From: Brachycybe producta
Taxonomy: Eukaryota > Arthropoda > Diplopoda > Playtdesmida > Andrognathidae
Reading direction: 5' to 3'
DNA length: 64,000 nucleotides
Assembly: GCA_036925085.1 (NCBI GenBank)
Contig: JAUPFP010000009.1
Span: forward strand, 1,222,001-1,286,000
Shown here: in pieces, positions 10,831-22,369 of the stretch
Numbering within the stretch: the first letter of the stretch is position 1
How the letters are laid out: every line of letters starts with the position of its first letter
Program-made: the position numbers and the translations under genes
Notes under the pieces: model-generated
The model's database searches: none
Told to the model about the DNA's origin: nothing
What the model saw: the letters and a program-made list of their open reading frames with translations, nothing else

Positions 10831-11885
10831 CTGCTTGCTAGTCACATTGGTGGTGACCAGAAAACAATAAATGCTATTCTTCTCGTTGCCAGCAATGGAT
10901 TAAGACAACTAACTATACATTTTGTGGTCTGGTTACAATTATATGCCATTGAAGGTGTGGGCTTGTTGCTACAGTTAACATCACTAGTAATTATGGTTAT
11001 TCAAATACAGAATACTGATCAGTCTAGATGACATATACTGTATCAACATTGTTTAGTGTGATTTACAACAATTTGTTGAGTAACATTATTAAATTATTGA
11101 GAAAATAAACATGGGTTCAAAAATATCCTTTCAAAGAAAAAAAAAATCTGCCATAAACAATGGAATAAAAAATATAATCGCCAAGTTAATTGTTAATTTA
11201 TTAGCTAATGGACATCCCACCATTAGGCCCGTAGCAAATGAGGCAGCCATTTCCTCAAATAGCTGCTTGCAACGGCTGAACGGTGTGGCCCTCCACATCG
11301 GGGCATTTTAAAATGACTAGTGAAAAGATTTTGTTTGTATTGCATGATTTGTAGGCAATTTTGCAAATTTTCGCATTTTTGTTTTACTAAAATGTCCAGC
11401 ATTTCGTTAAAAAAATTATGGAATTCACACGATTATGTTTTTTTAGGCATTACACAAAATGTCTGCTTCTTCTTCATCATCAAATTTAATATCTACTTTC
11501 ATCTCAGAATATTAACAAAATTTAAGGCAATCCATAAAATGTTACATTGTATCTAGTCACAGTAATCAATAAAGTAGAGTTTTCTAATGTAGCTAATGCA
11601 TATCCGGAATACATGTAGTACCAAAGCTACCACTCCAGAAAATTCAGTTCAATTCAACTCAGTACACCTGCAATCAGTTTAAACAGATGGGGAGATTGCT
11701 CCCGATCACAAATGACTGTCATTCAGGTAAAGCAAGACATCACTGTTAAATTGAAATTGTCTTAAAAAAGAACTATCAACTGGAAAATAATTCTATACTA
11801 TAATAACATTTTGGGGAAAGATCAAAAACATATGCATCAGTTCTAGCCATTAATTTTTTTAAAGTCTTTGAATACCCGTATCTTC
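10831..11885. other. Intergenic stretch without supported gene
   Basis: Two short frames (66 and 78 codons) near 11110-11556 show no recognisable domain. The sequence is AT-rich with no long inverted repeat noted. Confidence 0.4.
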
Positions 11886-12869
11886 CCTCACAAGGATTTA
11901 TATTTAATAAGTCATTAAGTAGGGCAATATTATTGTCTGTGTAAACACAACCGAAAAGGCCAAGGCTTTGGTCATTTCTTCGGCCTGCTTATGAGTCCCA
12001 TTTTAGTTCCTGAAGCATAAAAGATACACTGTCAGCATACATGTATCTTCCTTTCGCAAATCTTGCAGCCCTACACTGTACCATTTCTATTTCATGCTTT
12101 AAGTTACTTCTAAATCGATTAAAATTGGAGAACAATATTCTAATATAGATCTGACTAAGGTAAAATAACAGGCCTCTTTTACGTTTTCTTTACAATGTTT
12201 AAGGGTGCATTGGAGAAAATGCAACCTGTGGTTAGCTTTGCTGACTGCATTAGTTATGTGTTCTTTTCAAAGCATGTCTTTTGATAATGTTAAGCAAAGA
12301 TGTTTGAATTTACCAACATGGGTTAGCTGAACATCCCCATTGTGTAAGCTGCCCTGCAAGGTTTCCGCTTTAGAGACTCGCATTACATTTCATTTAGTCC
12401 TATTTAGTTGTAGCTGCCAATCAGAGCACCACTCTTCGACACCGTTAAAGTCCGTTTGGAGGATTTCAATGTCCTCAATGCCCCTAATCCTTCTGTACAC
12501 AACAGCACCATCAGCAAATAAACACATCATATTGCTGCAACTATCTGCCAGATTGTTGATGAACAGAAGGAAAAGCAGTGTTCCAAGAATGCTACCCTGC
12601 AGTACACTGGATATTACTTCCGCCCAGTCAGAAACAACATCATCAATTTGAACATGCTGTTGTCTACTGGCTAAGAAAGATGACGTCCATGAAATTACTT
12701 GGTTATTTATATTCAAAATTATCATTTTTCTAATTAGTAGTGATTGTTTTAGATTGTCAAATGCTTTTGCAAAATCGAAAAATATTAAATCAAACTTGAC
12801 CTTAGAATTTAAACCAGACTTATGTCTTGTATGAATAAGGACAATGCCAAAAATCATGCTGATTATCAT
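11886..12869 (-). pseudogene. CR1/jockey-like LINE fragment: reverse transcriptase
   Basis: On the minus strand, 12869-12390 encodes RT palm motifs in order: DLIFFDFAKAFD (first catalytic Asp), VLQGSILGTLLFLLFINNL, then CLFADGAVVY in place of the usual FADD. The reading continues downstream with stops: HVGKFKHLCLTLSKDM, then VRSILEYCSPI near 12150 and a matching 3' part to about 11886. The second catalytic Asp of the FADD box is Gly here, and stops interrupt the 3' part, so it is a dead copy. The fragments at 21.3 and 24.2-25.0 kb come from a similar element. Confidence 0.8.
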
Positions 12870-13749
12870 AAATTAACTTTGAATTTTTAAATGCTAGATT
12901 GTGCAAGAATAAATTCTATGTTCTAGGGTTTTACAAACAATGAACATTAAAGAAACATATACATTTGCTCAGATATCTAAAGAAAATGACTAACTCTGAT
13001 CCCTGGGGTTTTAGCTTGATCTTTTTAAAATTCACAATTACATGTACATAATACTATTTTAGGTAGCTGTTTAGACCCATACCAGAAAATAAGTTTGTCT
13101 GCTGAAGTTATCCCAATTTAATTCAAACTAGTAATTAAGATAGACTATAGTAGTTGACTACTAGATGGCTTACTAACAAACAGGTCAGCAGTCAGTAATT
13201 GGAGAAGCACAATGTTGTTTGCCAGATAAAGCCTTAAAATGTTTCATGTCCGAAAAAAGTATGCAATTCAAGTGGAACAGCAGCATAGAGATTTACACAA
13301 TTGCTTTTGTTTTTAAATTTCATAGTTGATTCTTCAAAATAGTCACTTTTAATGTTTCTTGAAAACATTTTTAAGAATACTAAAAACCATCTCTTATTTA
13401 AAACAATTTATTAATTTTAAAACTATATAAAGAAATGGCTGATGTTTCGATTGCATTTGCAATCATTTTCAGAGCCAAAAAAAGACAAACAAATTTTTGC
13501 AGAAAAATATAATTACAATTTGTAAGCAAAAGCTATTTTTTTATTTCAACATGTAATTATTTTGTGAGTTCCATTTTTGTGGAATTTATGTTTTTGGAAT
13601 ATTTTTTCAGAGTTATTTTCATTGAGCTTCAGCAAGGCCTTTACGTAAACTTGTAACAAGATACAATGAGGAATTTCACACAATGCCTTAATGTTTTTGC
13701 GCGATAAAAGCCTATTTTTCCTATTTGAAAAAAAAAGTCATGCTTAAAA
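12870..13749. other. Intergenic stretch without supported gene
   Basis: AT-rich DNA without recognisable coding, RNA or repeat boundaries. Confidence 0.4.
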
Positions 13750-13750
13750 C

Positions 13751-14129
13751 TAGGGATGGGCTATTCAAATCCTCGAATCCCACGAATCTTGAAAAATATT
13801 CGAGATTCGAAAACTCGAATCTACGCGCTTTTATTTAAAATTAGTTTCAACTTGATTGACGTCCAATAGAAGCGTTCGCAAACAAATAAAACCGGCAATT
13901 GTTGCAATTTCGGTGTTGTATCCGGATCACCAATATCACCACCTTGTGGCGACCCTGTACCACACTTGTTTTTTTTATTATTAATAATTTAATATTCAAT
14001 ATTATTTCATTTATTCGTATCTTCTTAATGAATAATACAGGATTCTTATATGAAGGATTCGAGAGATTCGAAATTCGTGAGGTTCGAGAACCGTTTAGGA
14101 TTCGAGAAAATTTAGGATTCGTCCCATCT
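13751..14129. repeat. GATTCG-rich MITE, copy 1
   Basis: The left end AGGGATGGGCTATTC and right end TTCGTCCCATCTC are short inverted repeats. Next to them are clusters of GATTCGA and TTCGAGA. The centre (GACGTCCAATAGAAGCGTT, CCTTGTGGCGACCCTG) is shared with 41369-41771. Frames on both strands are by-products. Confidence 0.65.
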
Positions 14130-14307
14130 CCACTTAAAAACATTACTGTGACCTTGAACTTCCAAAATTTCAGTAAAAACGCTCCTACATACATATTGGT
14201 TAATTTGCGAAAATTTGCAAAATGCAATATGGCATATGCAAAACAACCCGACTATTCTCTTCTAATATGATTTCAACTAAAAGTAGTAGTGGTAGTGACG
14301 TCAGAGA

Positions 14308-14510
14308 CAGGCATTTAGAAATTGGGACGAACAGAAGTTGGCTCCGCCCTTTTTATGACGAACGCAACTTTAATTGGTTGGTTATGTAGTCTGACGTCAC
14401 ATGCACCGCCCTTTTCAACGTCGAACCACACAACAAACCAATTAGAAGTTGCCGGTCATTATAAAAAGGGCGGAGCCAACTTCTGTTTGTCCCGATTTCT
14501 AATTGCCTGT
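14308..14510. mobile_element. CAGGCAA hairpin MITE, copy 1
   Basis: It starts CAGGCATTTAGAAATTGGG and ends CTAATTGCCTGT. Long inverted arms carry TTGGCTCCGCCCTTTTTATG, GTAGTCTGACGTCACATG and CCAATTAGAAGTTGCCGG. Flanks CGTCAGAGA (left) and CGTCAGGAA (right) look like a diverged 9-bp target duplication. It has no coding capacity. Confidence 0.75.
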
Positions 14511-14866
14511 CGTCAGGAAGGCAACATTACGTATGACAACAGTCACCGATAGCCATTTTTACGAATTTTATCCCATGATTAGCATCATGCACACGCGCAC
14601 ACATTATCCTTTGCTTGAGTTCTCAGCCGACCCCCCATTTGATTGGCTGCAATAATTCTACATATCTACTTACGTAATCATTATACGTTTAATATATATA
14701 ACCAATATCGGGCTTTTTTTTGGTAACAGAAATATAATAAAAACAAAAAAAAAGAATGCAAACAAGACAAAAAAATTAAGTAAGAATTAACAAATTAAAA
14801 AATTTTGAAACAAAAAAATCCATAATCTTCATTTACAATTTTAACGCGACAGTTTAAGTAATAGTA

Positions 14867-14897
<31 letters not shown>

Positions 14898-15331
14898 AAC
14901 AAAAAAATAATTAAAGAGAAAATGGAAAAAAAAAACAAAAATAACGGGAAAAACTTTTTCCAACAAAATTCCCTTTTTCAAAAAAAAAAAAAAAATGTAA
15001 ATTGAGCAACAAAACAAAGGAAAATCATAGAATCTTAAGCACCGAACTCAATTACATAGGAAATCAATACAGTAGGGGGATTGGCGCTCTTCATATTGTG
15101 ACATTTTTAGCCACTTCTTGACCCTTCTGGTTAATGAAAAACGTTCAAATGACGTCACATGGGTCAGTAGGCCAACCTTTTCGGTTATACATGTGTCGTC
15201 GTCATCAGTCAATGTCCCTTGTTTCTCGTAACAAAATAAAAAGACCCCCGGCTGCTGTGCTTGACTTCTAACGTAAAAAAAAGCGTACCAAAAATCCATA
15301 TGACATAGGGGCAAACCCCTTTACATGAACC
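14511..15331. other. A-rich spacer 3' of the IRS gene, with an (AAT)n run
   Basis: This lies directly downstream of the IRS stop codon on the minus strand, so it should include the 3' UTR. An (AAT)n microsatellite lies at about 14858-14897, and A-runs are frequent. I could not place a convincing minus-strand polyadenylation signal. A minus-strand frame at 15048-15314 has no recognisable domain. Confidence 0.5.
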
Positions 15332-17925
15332 TCACATTAGATTTTCCCTGTTTCCTGACGCTGACGAGAGGCGAAGTCCCTCCGACTTGGCGAAGTCGAT
15401 CTTCGCATAAGACAAAGGGCATGCATCCCCTTCGGCAGCTACGGAATCGCCATTAGAACATCCCTTGACCAGAGGAGAACGTGGTGACCGATCTTGAACA
15501 CCACCCTCTTCATCTCGACCCGTCGAAGGAGCTAAGTCTAAAGAGGCATAGTTGAGCTCCCGTTCGCTACTAACCGAATTTGGCCGAGAGTTCTGAGCAA
15601 AAGATAGATTCTCGTAAGGACTCTCTGTCAAATTTGACGGCCTTCTCGAACTGTTCCCACCTTCGCTCGTGGTCGAACTCAAGTCTGCGACAGTACTGCT
15701 TGCGATCGCCAACAGATCCTTTGCAGAAGAATTACGCGAAACACTGGGACTAGAAATCGGTGTTGCTGTCGGAGCTGAAAAAGAATTCAATGTCAAAGTT
15801 TCTTTAGTAATGTCAGGCGTTCCACTTGAGTCAGAAGGTGTACTACAACACTTCCTACTTGGAGACGTCAACGATAGACAGTCCGCATTTATGGGTCCCA
15901 TTACAGCATAATCACTAGCGGGCTTTCGATCAATGCCACTTTTATCGGAGTGAGAAGCTTTTTCATGAGAAAGCAGATCACTGCCACATGAAGTGGACCC
16001 TTTTCCATCGAATGTGGAAACACTAGATCCCATTTCTTTACATTGGCCCGTGAAACTAGGTGGTGGCACAGTATCGGAACTTCCATAATGTAGGTTGACA
16101 TATTCTGGATTCTGAGTTTTCTGACGAGAATCCATCGTCGCTGGCGTTAAATTTGTATTAACCAGTCGTGTATTCGTGCTCGATGAAGAAGAAGAAGACA
16201 AGATTGTGGCAACGTTTGAAGCAGAATAAAGAGTTGAAACGTTACCAACTGGAACCCACGAAGGTTGCGCCGAACTAAAGTTCAAATTAGTTGGATAACC
16301 GCGAGATGGATCAATGTTGACGTATTCTCCAGCATTTGATGGAGAGATCCTTCCGCCTTCTTTCGGCTGAACTCCTTGAATTTGAACTGGCAAAGATTGC
16401 TTGCGACCACCTCCTCCTCTTCCAAACCCTAGCTTTGATCCACCTTCCGTTTCACTCCTATTAACGTTCATGTCCATGTAGTCTAAGCTTAGCTGCCCAC
16501 CAAGTTTACCCTTTGCTCTCGTAGATCGCACATGAAACCGATCTCCACATGGAGCTGCACTAGTATTCTGTTCCACATCCACGTAGCTGCATGCTTCTAA
16601 CTCTAAGGAAGTGGCCGATGTTCCCATCTCGGCATAGTCGCCTTCGGATGACTTTGAAACTCCTTCCGACTCTACTGGTGGTGGGCTTCTCGTAGACGAA
16701 GACCGTTCTCCGATCGATTGCAGAGTCTCCATTTTATTCGGCCTGTTATGAGACGACCGACTGTTAGCTCGAGGACGGCTTCCACTCGCCGATGACGGCG
16801 GTCTTCTCAAACTATCAGTGCTGCTCCCGACGCTCTTCCAACCTCCAACATTATCCATACCACCAGTCAAACTATCTGCACTGCAGTTCTTACTGTCCGG
16901 AAAGTCCATTTCCATTAGATCCTCGTTCGTACTCGAGTTACGATTAGCTGTGTAAACCCTCTGAAGGAACGAATTTCCCGACCAGGAATTTCCTAACGGA
17001 GACGTTCCCAAAAGAGGAGCACTAGAACTCTTGTTTCCCCTTTCCTGAGGAATCTTATTTGCGTTGGAAGAAGAGGCAGCTGATGTTGGTACGTTTGTAA
17101 CATGCGCAGCGCTGATCTTCGAGCTGAACTTCACTCCGACTCTACTACCCATGGAAAAAGCTCGAGTGCGAGAGGAGTCCTCCGAAATCTCTAGTTCAGT
17201 CTTCTTTCGTCCCACATCCGATCTACTTCCGATAGAACAAGCGCGAACAATGGGTTCATCGTCGTCCTCACTTGGAGTAAAGTAAGCTCTCACTTTGTCT
17301 AACTGGTACTCTGCGAAACAAATGTCTGCTGAAGGAGTTCCAGACGTGGCCGAACTCCTTCGAGAGAACGATTCCGGTGTGAGTTCTTTTGCAACGTCCG
17401 TACCGCCAGTTTTTGGCAAAGAATGCGACATTGGTGTCATGTCCATATAACCTTCATCCTCTTGTGGTGAATGACCTTTCAGTATCGTTGGTAACGAGTC
17501 TTTGACTGGAGCCATTGGTACGTAACCGTCATTCGTTTCGCAAACATTTCGTGGTTTCTCTTTTTCATCGTGTCCACTTTTCAAAGATGACCCACTTACC
17601 TGCCTGAAATAAGAGGACCCAACTGGGCTCATCGGCATGTAGCCATCTGGTGTACCAGAGGAAAGATTACTAGCAGGTGATGACATTTCCATGTAGTGAT
17701 CGATTGAACTCGAGGACGTCAGAGGAGGAGATGACGATTTTGGAACCGACTTTCCGAGATTCAGCCAGAGAGGGTTACCGGTTAGAGAAGGTGTACGAGA
17801 TTGAATAACATTCGGAGAGGTTGATGGCAAAGATGGACCAGGAGGCGTCAAAGAGTAGTCCAAACTAGTCGATGGATTCATTTCCATGTAACCATCTGGA
17901 TCATCTCTACCGCTTGACGTGTCCA
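15332..17925 (-). CDS. IRS: IRS adaptor, terminal exon: phosphotyrosine docking tail
   Basis: This is the last coding exon of the insulin receptor substrate. The exon encodes residues 373-1236 of the joined protein, and the TGA stop is at 15332-15334. The acceptor is a T-rich tract ending TTTTAG|TGGACACG at 17925, which accepts one base from the exon at 21633. The tail is Ser/Thr-rich and disordered in character. It carries eight YxxM sites for PI3-kinase p85 SH2 domains: YMEM twice, YMDM twice, YMPM, YVPM, YAEM and YAVM. It also has YxN sites for GRB2 (GEYVNID, PEYVNLH, SPYENLS). Two C-terminal sites, LNYASLDL and LSYAKIDF, resemble the SHP2-binding sites at the end of vertebrate IRS1. RxRxxS/T-like repeats (RTRAFSMGS, RARANSRSS) may be AKT/14-3-3 type sites, which is inference. 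The exon is clean over 2.6 kb. Confidence 0.96.
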
Positions 17926-17969
17926 CTAAAAGAAAAAAAAAGATGATATCGCATGAGATAAACACAACT

Positions 17970-18619
17970 TTAAGAGGCTACATCGCAAAATTACTTCGAA
18001 AAATCTCCACAAAGAGTGCTAGCATCGTTTTTCTATTTAGCCCATAGACACGATGTTAAAGAATACACGTTAATTTTTAAAATACACACAGTCGCGGCAA
18101 TATGTTTATTTTTCATAGTTAAAGTTATCCAATATTAAGTTTTCAAAGTGCAATGCGCACCTTAAATATATACTGATCGAGTGATAGAATGGCCAAAAAA
18201 TTGTTAAGTACGGTTATATTTTTAAAAAATATTTCAAAATCGCGAATTTCTAACTCCTATGTTAAACTCTATTGAGTACGCCCAAATAAGAAAAAAAAAC
18301 ATCCATTAAAATGCTCGTAAAAATAATTTTAAAAAAAAATCAGCACGTGCGCCAATGTGTTGGCTTCATTGTGGGTTTTTTAAATTATTGTTACGTATTT
18401 TACAAGTATTTTAATCGATGTTTTTTTTCGAGCGCGTACTCAACAGAATTTAAATTCGCGATTTTGAAATATTTTTTTTAAAAAATAGAAAACACCAGTT
18501 TTTTGTTAAGGTGCACGTTGCACTTTGAAAACTTGATATTGGACAACTTTAAATACGAAAAATAAACATATGGCCACGACTATGTTTTTTTAAAAAATTA
18601 ACGTTTTTTTCTTTAACAT
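17970..18619. mobile_element. Palindrome family A, copy 4 (right end truncated)
   Basis: It starts TTAAGAGGCTACATCGC only 45 bases upstream (in gene sense) of the large IRS exon's acceptor. The right arm stops at TTTCTTTAACATT, where a LINE 3' tail takes over, so the right terminus is lost. There are also small internal deletions. Confidence 0.7.
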
Positions 18620-18700
18620 TACAATTACAATTAGTACTCTGCTAGCGGCCAAATAGACCTATGGCAGAGGAACATAAAAGTCCACATGCAGCATTGGGGC
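18620..18700 (-). pseudogene. LINE 3' tail fragment
   Basis: On the minus strand it reads TATTTGGCCGCTAGCAGAGT then ACTAATTGTAATTGTAATG. This matches the 3' end of the CR1-like LINE at 24940-24991, including the TAATTG repeat tail. It looks like a strongly 5'-truncated insertion. Confidence 0.65.
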
Positions 18701-18779
18701 CCTACGAAGTCGCCGAAAATTAACAAAATTAAATTAAAATTAATAAAACAAAATTAATTTGGCGTTTTTTGCGCGCAGG

Positions 18780-19003
18780 TCTCAATATATTGAGATACTA
18801 TCAATACTCTGATAGTTACCAAACCTAACCAAAGTCAATATATTGAGATACTAACTAAATATATTGACTTAGTATCTCAATTTTTTGACTTAGTATCTCA
18901 ATATATTGACTTTATGTTAGGTTTGGTTTGGATAGGTATACATAACCTAACATCACCTAAACTAACCACACCTAAGCCAATATATTGAGATAGTATCTCA
19001 ATA
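18780..19003 (-). repeat. Palindromic 21-bp repeat array, left part
   Basis: Units of the type GACTTAGTATCTCAATATAT occur with inverted versions. They are mixed with CCTAACCTAAC-like stretches. It continues, in opposite orientation, at 20570-21086 on the other side of the Tc1-like element. Confidence 0.65.
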
Positions 19004-19005
19004 TA

Positions 19006-20561
19006 CAGTGCGTTTCATATATATAGACGCACCCCAAAAATTGGTTATAACTCGAGTTATAGTCAATGGATTCACCTGAAATTTTCAGCATAAAGAGATC
19101 ATCTTATATTCTAAACTTTCTGCTAGGCAGAAATTTATTTCTTTAAAAGGTAAAAATTAAAAAAATTAAAAACTGGAAAATGACCGTTTCATAATTATAG
19201 ACGCACTAATGAACTTTTCACTTTTATTAATTATTGTGACAAAATAACATGCTGAATCATTAAAAATAGTAAGGTATACGACTGTTATGATGTTTCAAAA
19301 CTTAAAACATTCTTTTTTACAGAATTAAACAATATTTATAAGCAAATTTACCGAAATTCTACTGAAAAGGAGCTAAAATGGCAATTTTCAGCTTTGATAT
19401 TGTATTATCATGATGGCAATCTGCTTAATCATCATGTACAATGATGTCCCAAACGTTTTCATCAGGATTTAAGTCCGGGAGACACGCCGGCCATTCGAGA
19501 GTGGTGATATTTTGGTTCCGTAACCATTCCTTCGTTAGGTTATTGGAGGAAACTGGGCCATTTTCTTGCTGGAATACTAAGCAAATGCTATAGAAGCGAT
19601 GTAATATGGCAATACATACCCTCGTAACATTGTCTGATAATCACTGATATTTATTTGGGTTGAAATAAATGCTAAGCTCGCGTTTCAAAAACTAAGCTGC
19701 TCGTTTGAAAGGCACTAAATGTTCCCCATAATATTAGGCTCCCCCACTGCCGAAATTTTGTTTAGGAAAATATTGTGCTTTTCTCGTAACATCCTTCCAA
19801 TATGAAGAAAGAAAAAAAAACCGTCAGAATCATCGAGATTGAATTTTTTCACGCACTCAGATATGTCGGTGGTGGTGGCCTAACAATATGCGAAGTATTT
19901 AGCGCATTTGAACCAACCAAAAAATAATGTTTATTATCAGACAATATTATGATAGTGTTTACTGACCTGCCAAAGTCGATTTCCTAGCGTTAGCTTAGCA
20001 TTCGAGCAAGAAAATGCACCAGTTCGCTCCAGTAATCTAAGGAATCAATGGTTACGAAACCAGAATATCACCACTCTCGAATGGCCAGGGTGTCCCCGGA
20101 CTTAAATCTTACAGAGAACTTTCGGGACAACATCATACAATAATGATTTACAGATTGCTATGATTATACTACAATAGCAGAGTTGAAAAGTCCCATTTTA
20201 GCTGTTTCGGGGTAGAATTTCTGCAAATTTGCTTATAAATATTGTTTAATTCTGTAAAAAAGAATGTTTTAAGTTTTGAAACATCATAACAGTTGTATAC
20301 CTTACTATTTTTAATGATTCAGCATGTTATTTTGTCACAATAATTAATAAAAGTGAAAAGTTCATTAGTGCGTCTATAATTATGAAACGGTCATTTTCCA
20401 GTTTTTTTAATTTTTACCTTTTAAAGAAAAAAATTTCTGCCTAGCAGAAAGTTTAGAATATAAGATGATCTCTTTATGCTGAAAATTTCAGGTGAATCCA
20501 TTGACTATAACTCGAGTTATAACCAATTTTTGGGGTGCATCTATATATATGAAACGCACTG
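19006..20561. mobile_element. Tc1-like foldback element with inverted transposase ends
   Basis: Termini CAGTGCGTTTCATATATATA (left) and its near complement TATATATATGAAACGCACTG (right) are flanked by TA on each side. The arms are inverted for about 370 bp. On the minus strand at 19443-19532 a Tc1 transposase end reads WLRNQNITTLEWPACLPDLN and then PDENVWDI. On the plus strand at about 20048-20103 a second, more degraded copy reads QWLRNQNITTLEWPGC. Both transposase fragments are thus C-terminal and in inverted orientation, and no catalytic N-terminal part is present. The element is non-autonomous, built from two inverted end segments. Confidence 0.8.
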
Positions 20562-20569
20562 TATAAACT

Positions 20570-21086
20570 TAGTATCTCAATATATTAACTTAGTGTCTCA
20601 ACATATTGACTTAATATCTCAATATATTGAGATTGTTAGGTTAGGTATAGTTACCTAACCTAACCAAACCAAACCTAATCTAAGTCAATATATTGAGATA
20701 CTTAGTCAATATATTGAGATACTAAGTCAATATATTGAGATACCAAGTCCATAAATTGAGATACCAAGTCCATAAATTGAGATACCAAGTCCATAAATTG
20801 AGATACCAAGTCCATATATTGAGATACCAAGTCCATACATTGAGATAGTAATTCAAAATATTGAGATACTAAGTCCATACATTGAGATAGTAATTCAAAA
20901 TATTGAGATACTAAGTCCATAAATTGAGATACTAAGTCCATATATTGAGATAGTAATTCAAAATATTGAGATACTAAGTCCATACATTGAGATAGTAATT
21001 CAAAATATTGAGATACTAAGTCCATAAATTGAGATACTAAGTCCATATATTGAGATAGTAATTCAAAATATTGAGATACTATGTCA
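20570..21086 (+). repeat. 21-bp tandem array (GAGATACTAAGTC), right part
   Basis: About 20 units such as GAGATACCAAGTCCATAAATT run from 20683 to 21086, with alternating variants (TAGTAATTCAAAATATT). As 21 is divisible by 3, all frames stay open and give a seven-residue protein repeat on the minus strand. This is not a gene. Confidence 0.8.
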
Positions 21087-21254
21087 ACATATTGGAGCAG
21101 CATTCTTTCACTTTATTTTTTCCCACATCCTATAAGGGGCACCGTAGTTTTCACTTGCCATCACTTTCCTATATAAAACTATGGACGGCAATGCGCATGC
21201 TCAATGAAAAATTCTAATGGGCTTATGCTAGTGTACATTTGTGCATGCCACAAA

Positions 21255-21350
21255 TAAACCACTGCACTCAAGATGTGGCCGAACCAATGCTTGATAGGCA
21301 ATAGTTTTAAGTTGTGTTGGGCAGGTGCCCAGTGTCCTTTAACTAAAACG
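21255..21350 (-). pseudogene. CR1-like LINE fragment
   Basis: The bases around GGTTCGGCCACATCTTGAG, CTATCAAGCATTGGTT and GGGCACCTGCCCA (minus strand) match the same stretch in the LINE at 24400-24480. It is about 90 bp, with no boundaries preserved. Confidence 0.6.
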
Positions 21351-21411
21351 AAGCATTTGTAGAGCTTTCCCAGTAATACCCATTAATATATACCATCAAT
21401 AGCATCAATAT

Positions 21412-21500
21412 ATCATCGGGTCTATGGGTTCAATAGATAAACGATGCTGGCGCTCTTTGTGAAGATTTTTCGAAGTAATTTTGCCATGTAGCTTCTTAAG
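21412..21500. repeat. Palindrome family A, right-end fragment
   Basis: The sequence ATCGGGTCTATGGG, GCTCTTTGTGAAGATTTTTC and GCCATGTAGCTTCTTAAG matches only the last 90 bases of family A. Confidence 0.65.
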
Positions 21501-21632
21501 TTAGTCATAAAATACAATGTAGCCCAACGGGTTAAACCTAACAAGACACAATCACAACGCAATTCATCAACACAAAAATATCGAACAAAACCATTGCAAC
21601 ATGCATGCTAACGACTGTTTTAATTTTATCAC

Positions 21633-21732
21633 CTTCTCCAGGTGCCATCGTCATGTAACTGTCCGATCCCGTTAGCACCTCTTCAGCAATCGAAGGTTCC
21701 ATCGGTAAATCTTCCGTCAACGAATGACCATA
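21633..21732 (-). CDS. IRS: IRS adaptor, exon with the first YxxM site
   Basis: It is 100 nt: 33 codons plus one base. It begins YGHSLTEDLPMEPS and ends SYMTMAPGE; YMTM is a PI3-kinase docking motif. The donor is G|GTGATA at 21632. The acceptor chosen is TTTTTAGGAAG|TAT. The earlier AG (four bases upstream) would break the frame with the preceding exon, which ends on a full codon. With this choice the phase fits on both sides. Confidence 0.88.
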
Positions 21733-21782
21733 CTTCCTAAAAAAAAACGGAAAAGAAACACTGCTTGTTACGGACCATTCAC

Positions 21783-21894
21783 CGAACTTTTGTAAACGTT
21801 TTCTTCTGACCCCATGAACATTTCCTGCTGACTAGAATCGCCGTCGTCGATAGATAGTGAACTTCCGGCACTATCGTACATTCCAGAGCTAGGA
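21783..21894 (-). CDS. IRS: IRS adaptor, linker exon
   Basis: It is 112 nt: it completes a Ser codon and adds 37 codons. The product is Ser/Asp-rich (GMYDSAGSSLSIDDGDSSQQ, then EMFMGSEENVYKSS), like the acidic serine-rich linkers between the PTB domain and the docking tail in IRS proteins. Acceptor TTTCATTCTAAG|TCC; donor TCG|GTGAAT. It shows no domain of its own, so assignment rests on phase, splice sites and position. Confidence 0.82.
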
Positions 21895-21961
21895 CTTAGA
21901 ATGAAACAAAAGGTTTAAAAAACGCAAAAGTAAAAAGAAAAACGACAATAAGAACCACCAC

Positions 21962-22048
21962 CTTATAGCGTTTTGTGGCGGTGAACACGAAACTGTCCTC
22001 GAATACAAACTTCGAGGGCGTCCGTGATCGGGAACGTTGTGAAGAGAC
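21962..22048 (-). CDS. IRS: IRS adaptor, small basic linker exon
   Basis: It is 87 nt, from acceptor TGTCTTTTCAG|GTCTC to donor ATAAG|GTGGTG. It encodes SLHNVPDHGRPRSLYSRTVS then CSPPQNAI, with split codons at each end that match the neighbouring exons (phases 2 and 2). RPRSLYS is a basic-serine motif of the kind phosphorylated in IRS linkers; this role is inferred. A second open frame across the same bases does not fit the phase. Confidence 0.85.
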
Positions 22049-22318
22049 CTGAAAAGACATAGTTTCGAGAACGAGCATGTTAATGTGGCCAAACGGTAAT
22101 TTATACATAGGTGTATACTGTATAGGATAAACGCAGCCATTTTTCACAAGCAACTTTTAAGAAAAATGTCAGTTTCTTAGAAACTTCAATGATATAGAGA
22201 TACAGCGATTATCTGACACTGAAATCAATAATTCCGGACTACATAAAAGCCTTATCTGGTGGGATATTTTCTAAAAAATTTAGTTAATGTTATACATACA
22301 ATGATAACAAACATTCAC
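22049..22318. other. IRS intron segment, nothing recognised
   Basis: AT-rich intron between the small linker exon and family A copy 5. No repeat or coding signal is seen. Confidence 0.4.
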
Positions 22319-22369
22319 TTAAGAGGCTACATCACAAAATTACTTTGAAAAATCTCAGCAAAGAGTGCT

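Noticed and set aside
12340-12651. Plus-strand frame of 103 codons
   Set aside because: Antisense shadow of the LINE reverse transcriptase.
13847-14270. Frames of about 125 codons on both strands
   Set aside because: They lie in the GATTCG MITE and its flank; overlapping antisense frames without a domain.
15669-17285. Frames opposite the large IRS exon (15669-15911, 17064-17285) and a minus-strand frame at 15901-16101
   Set aside because: Shadows of the IRS coding frame.
17926-17965. Extension of the large IRS exon upstream to an ATG at 17965
   Set aside because: This stretch contains the T-rich tract and AG acceptor of the exon, and the residues it adds do not resemble IRS. The splice phase supports a start at 17925.
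20702-21103. 133-codon minus-strand frame with MDLVSQF/ELLSQY repeats
   Set aside because: A translation of the 21-bp tandem array; no start context, splice signals or non-repeat portion.
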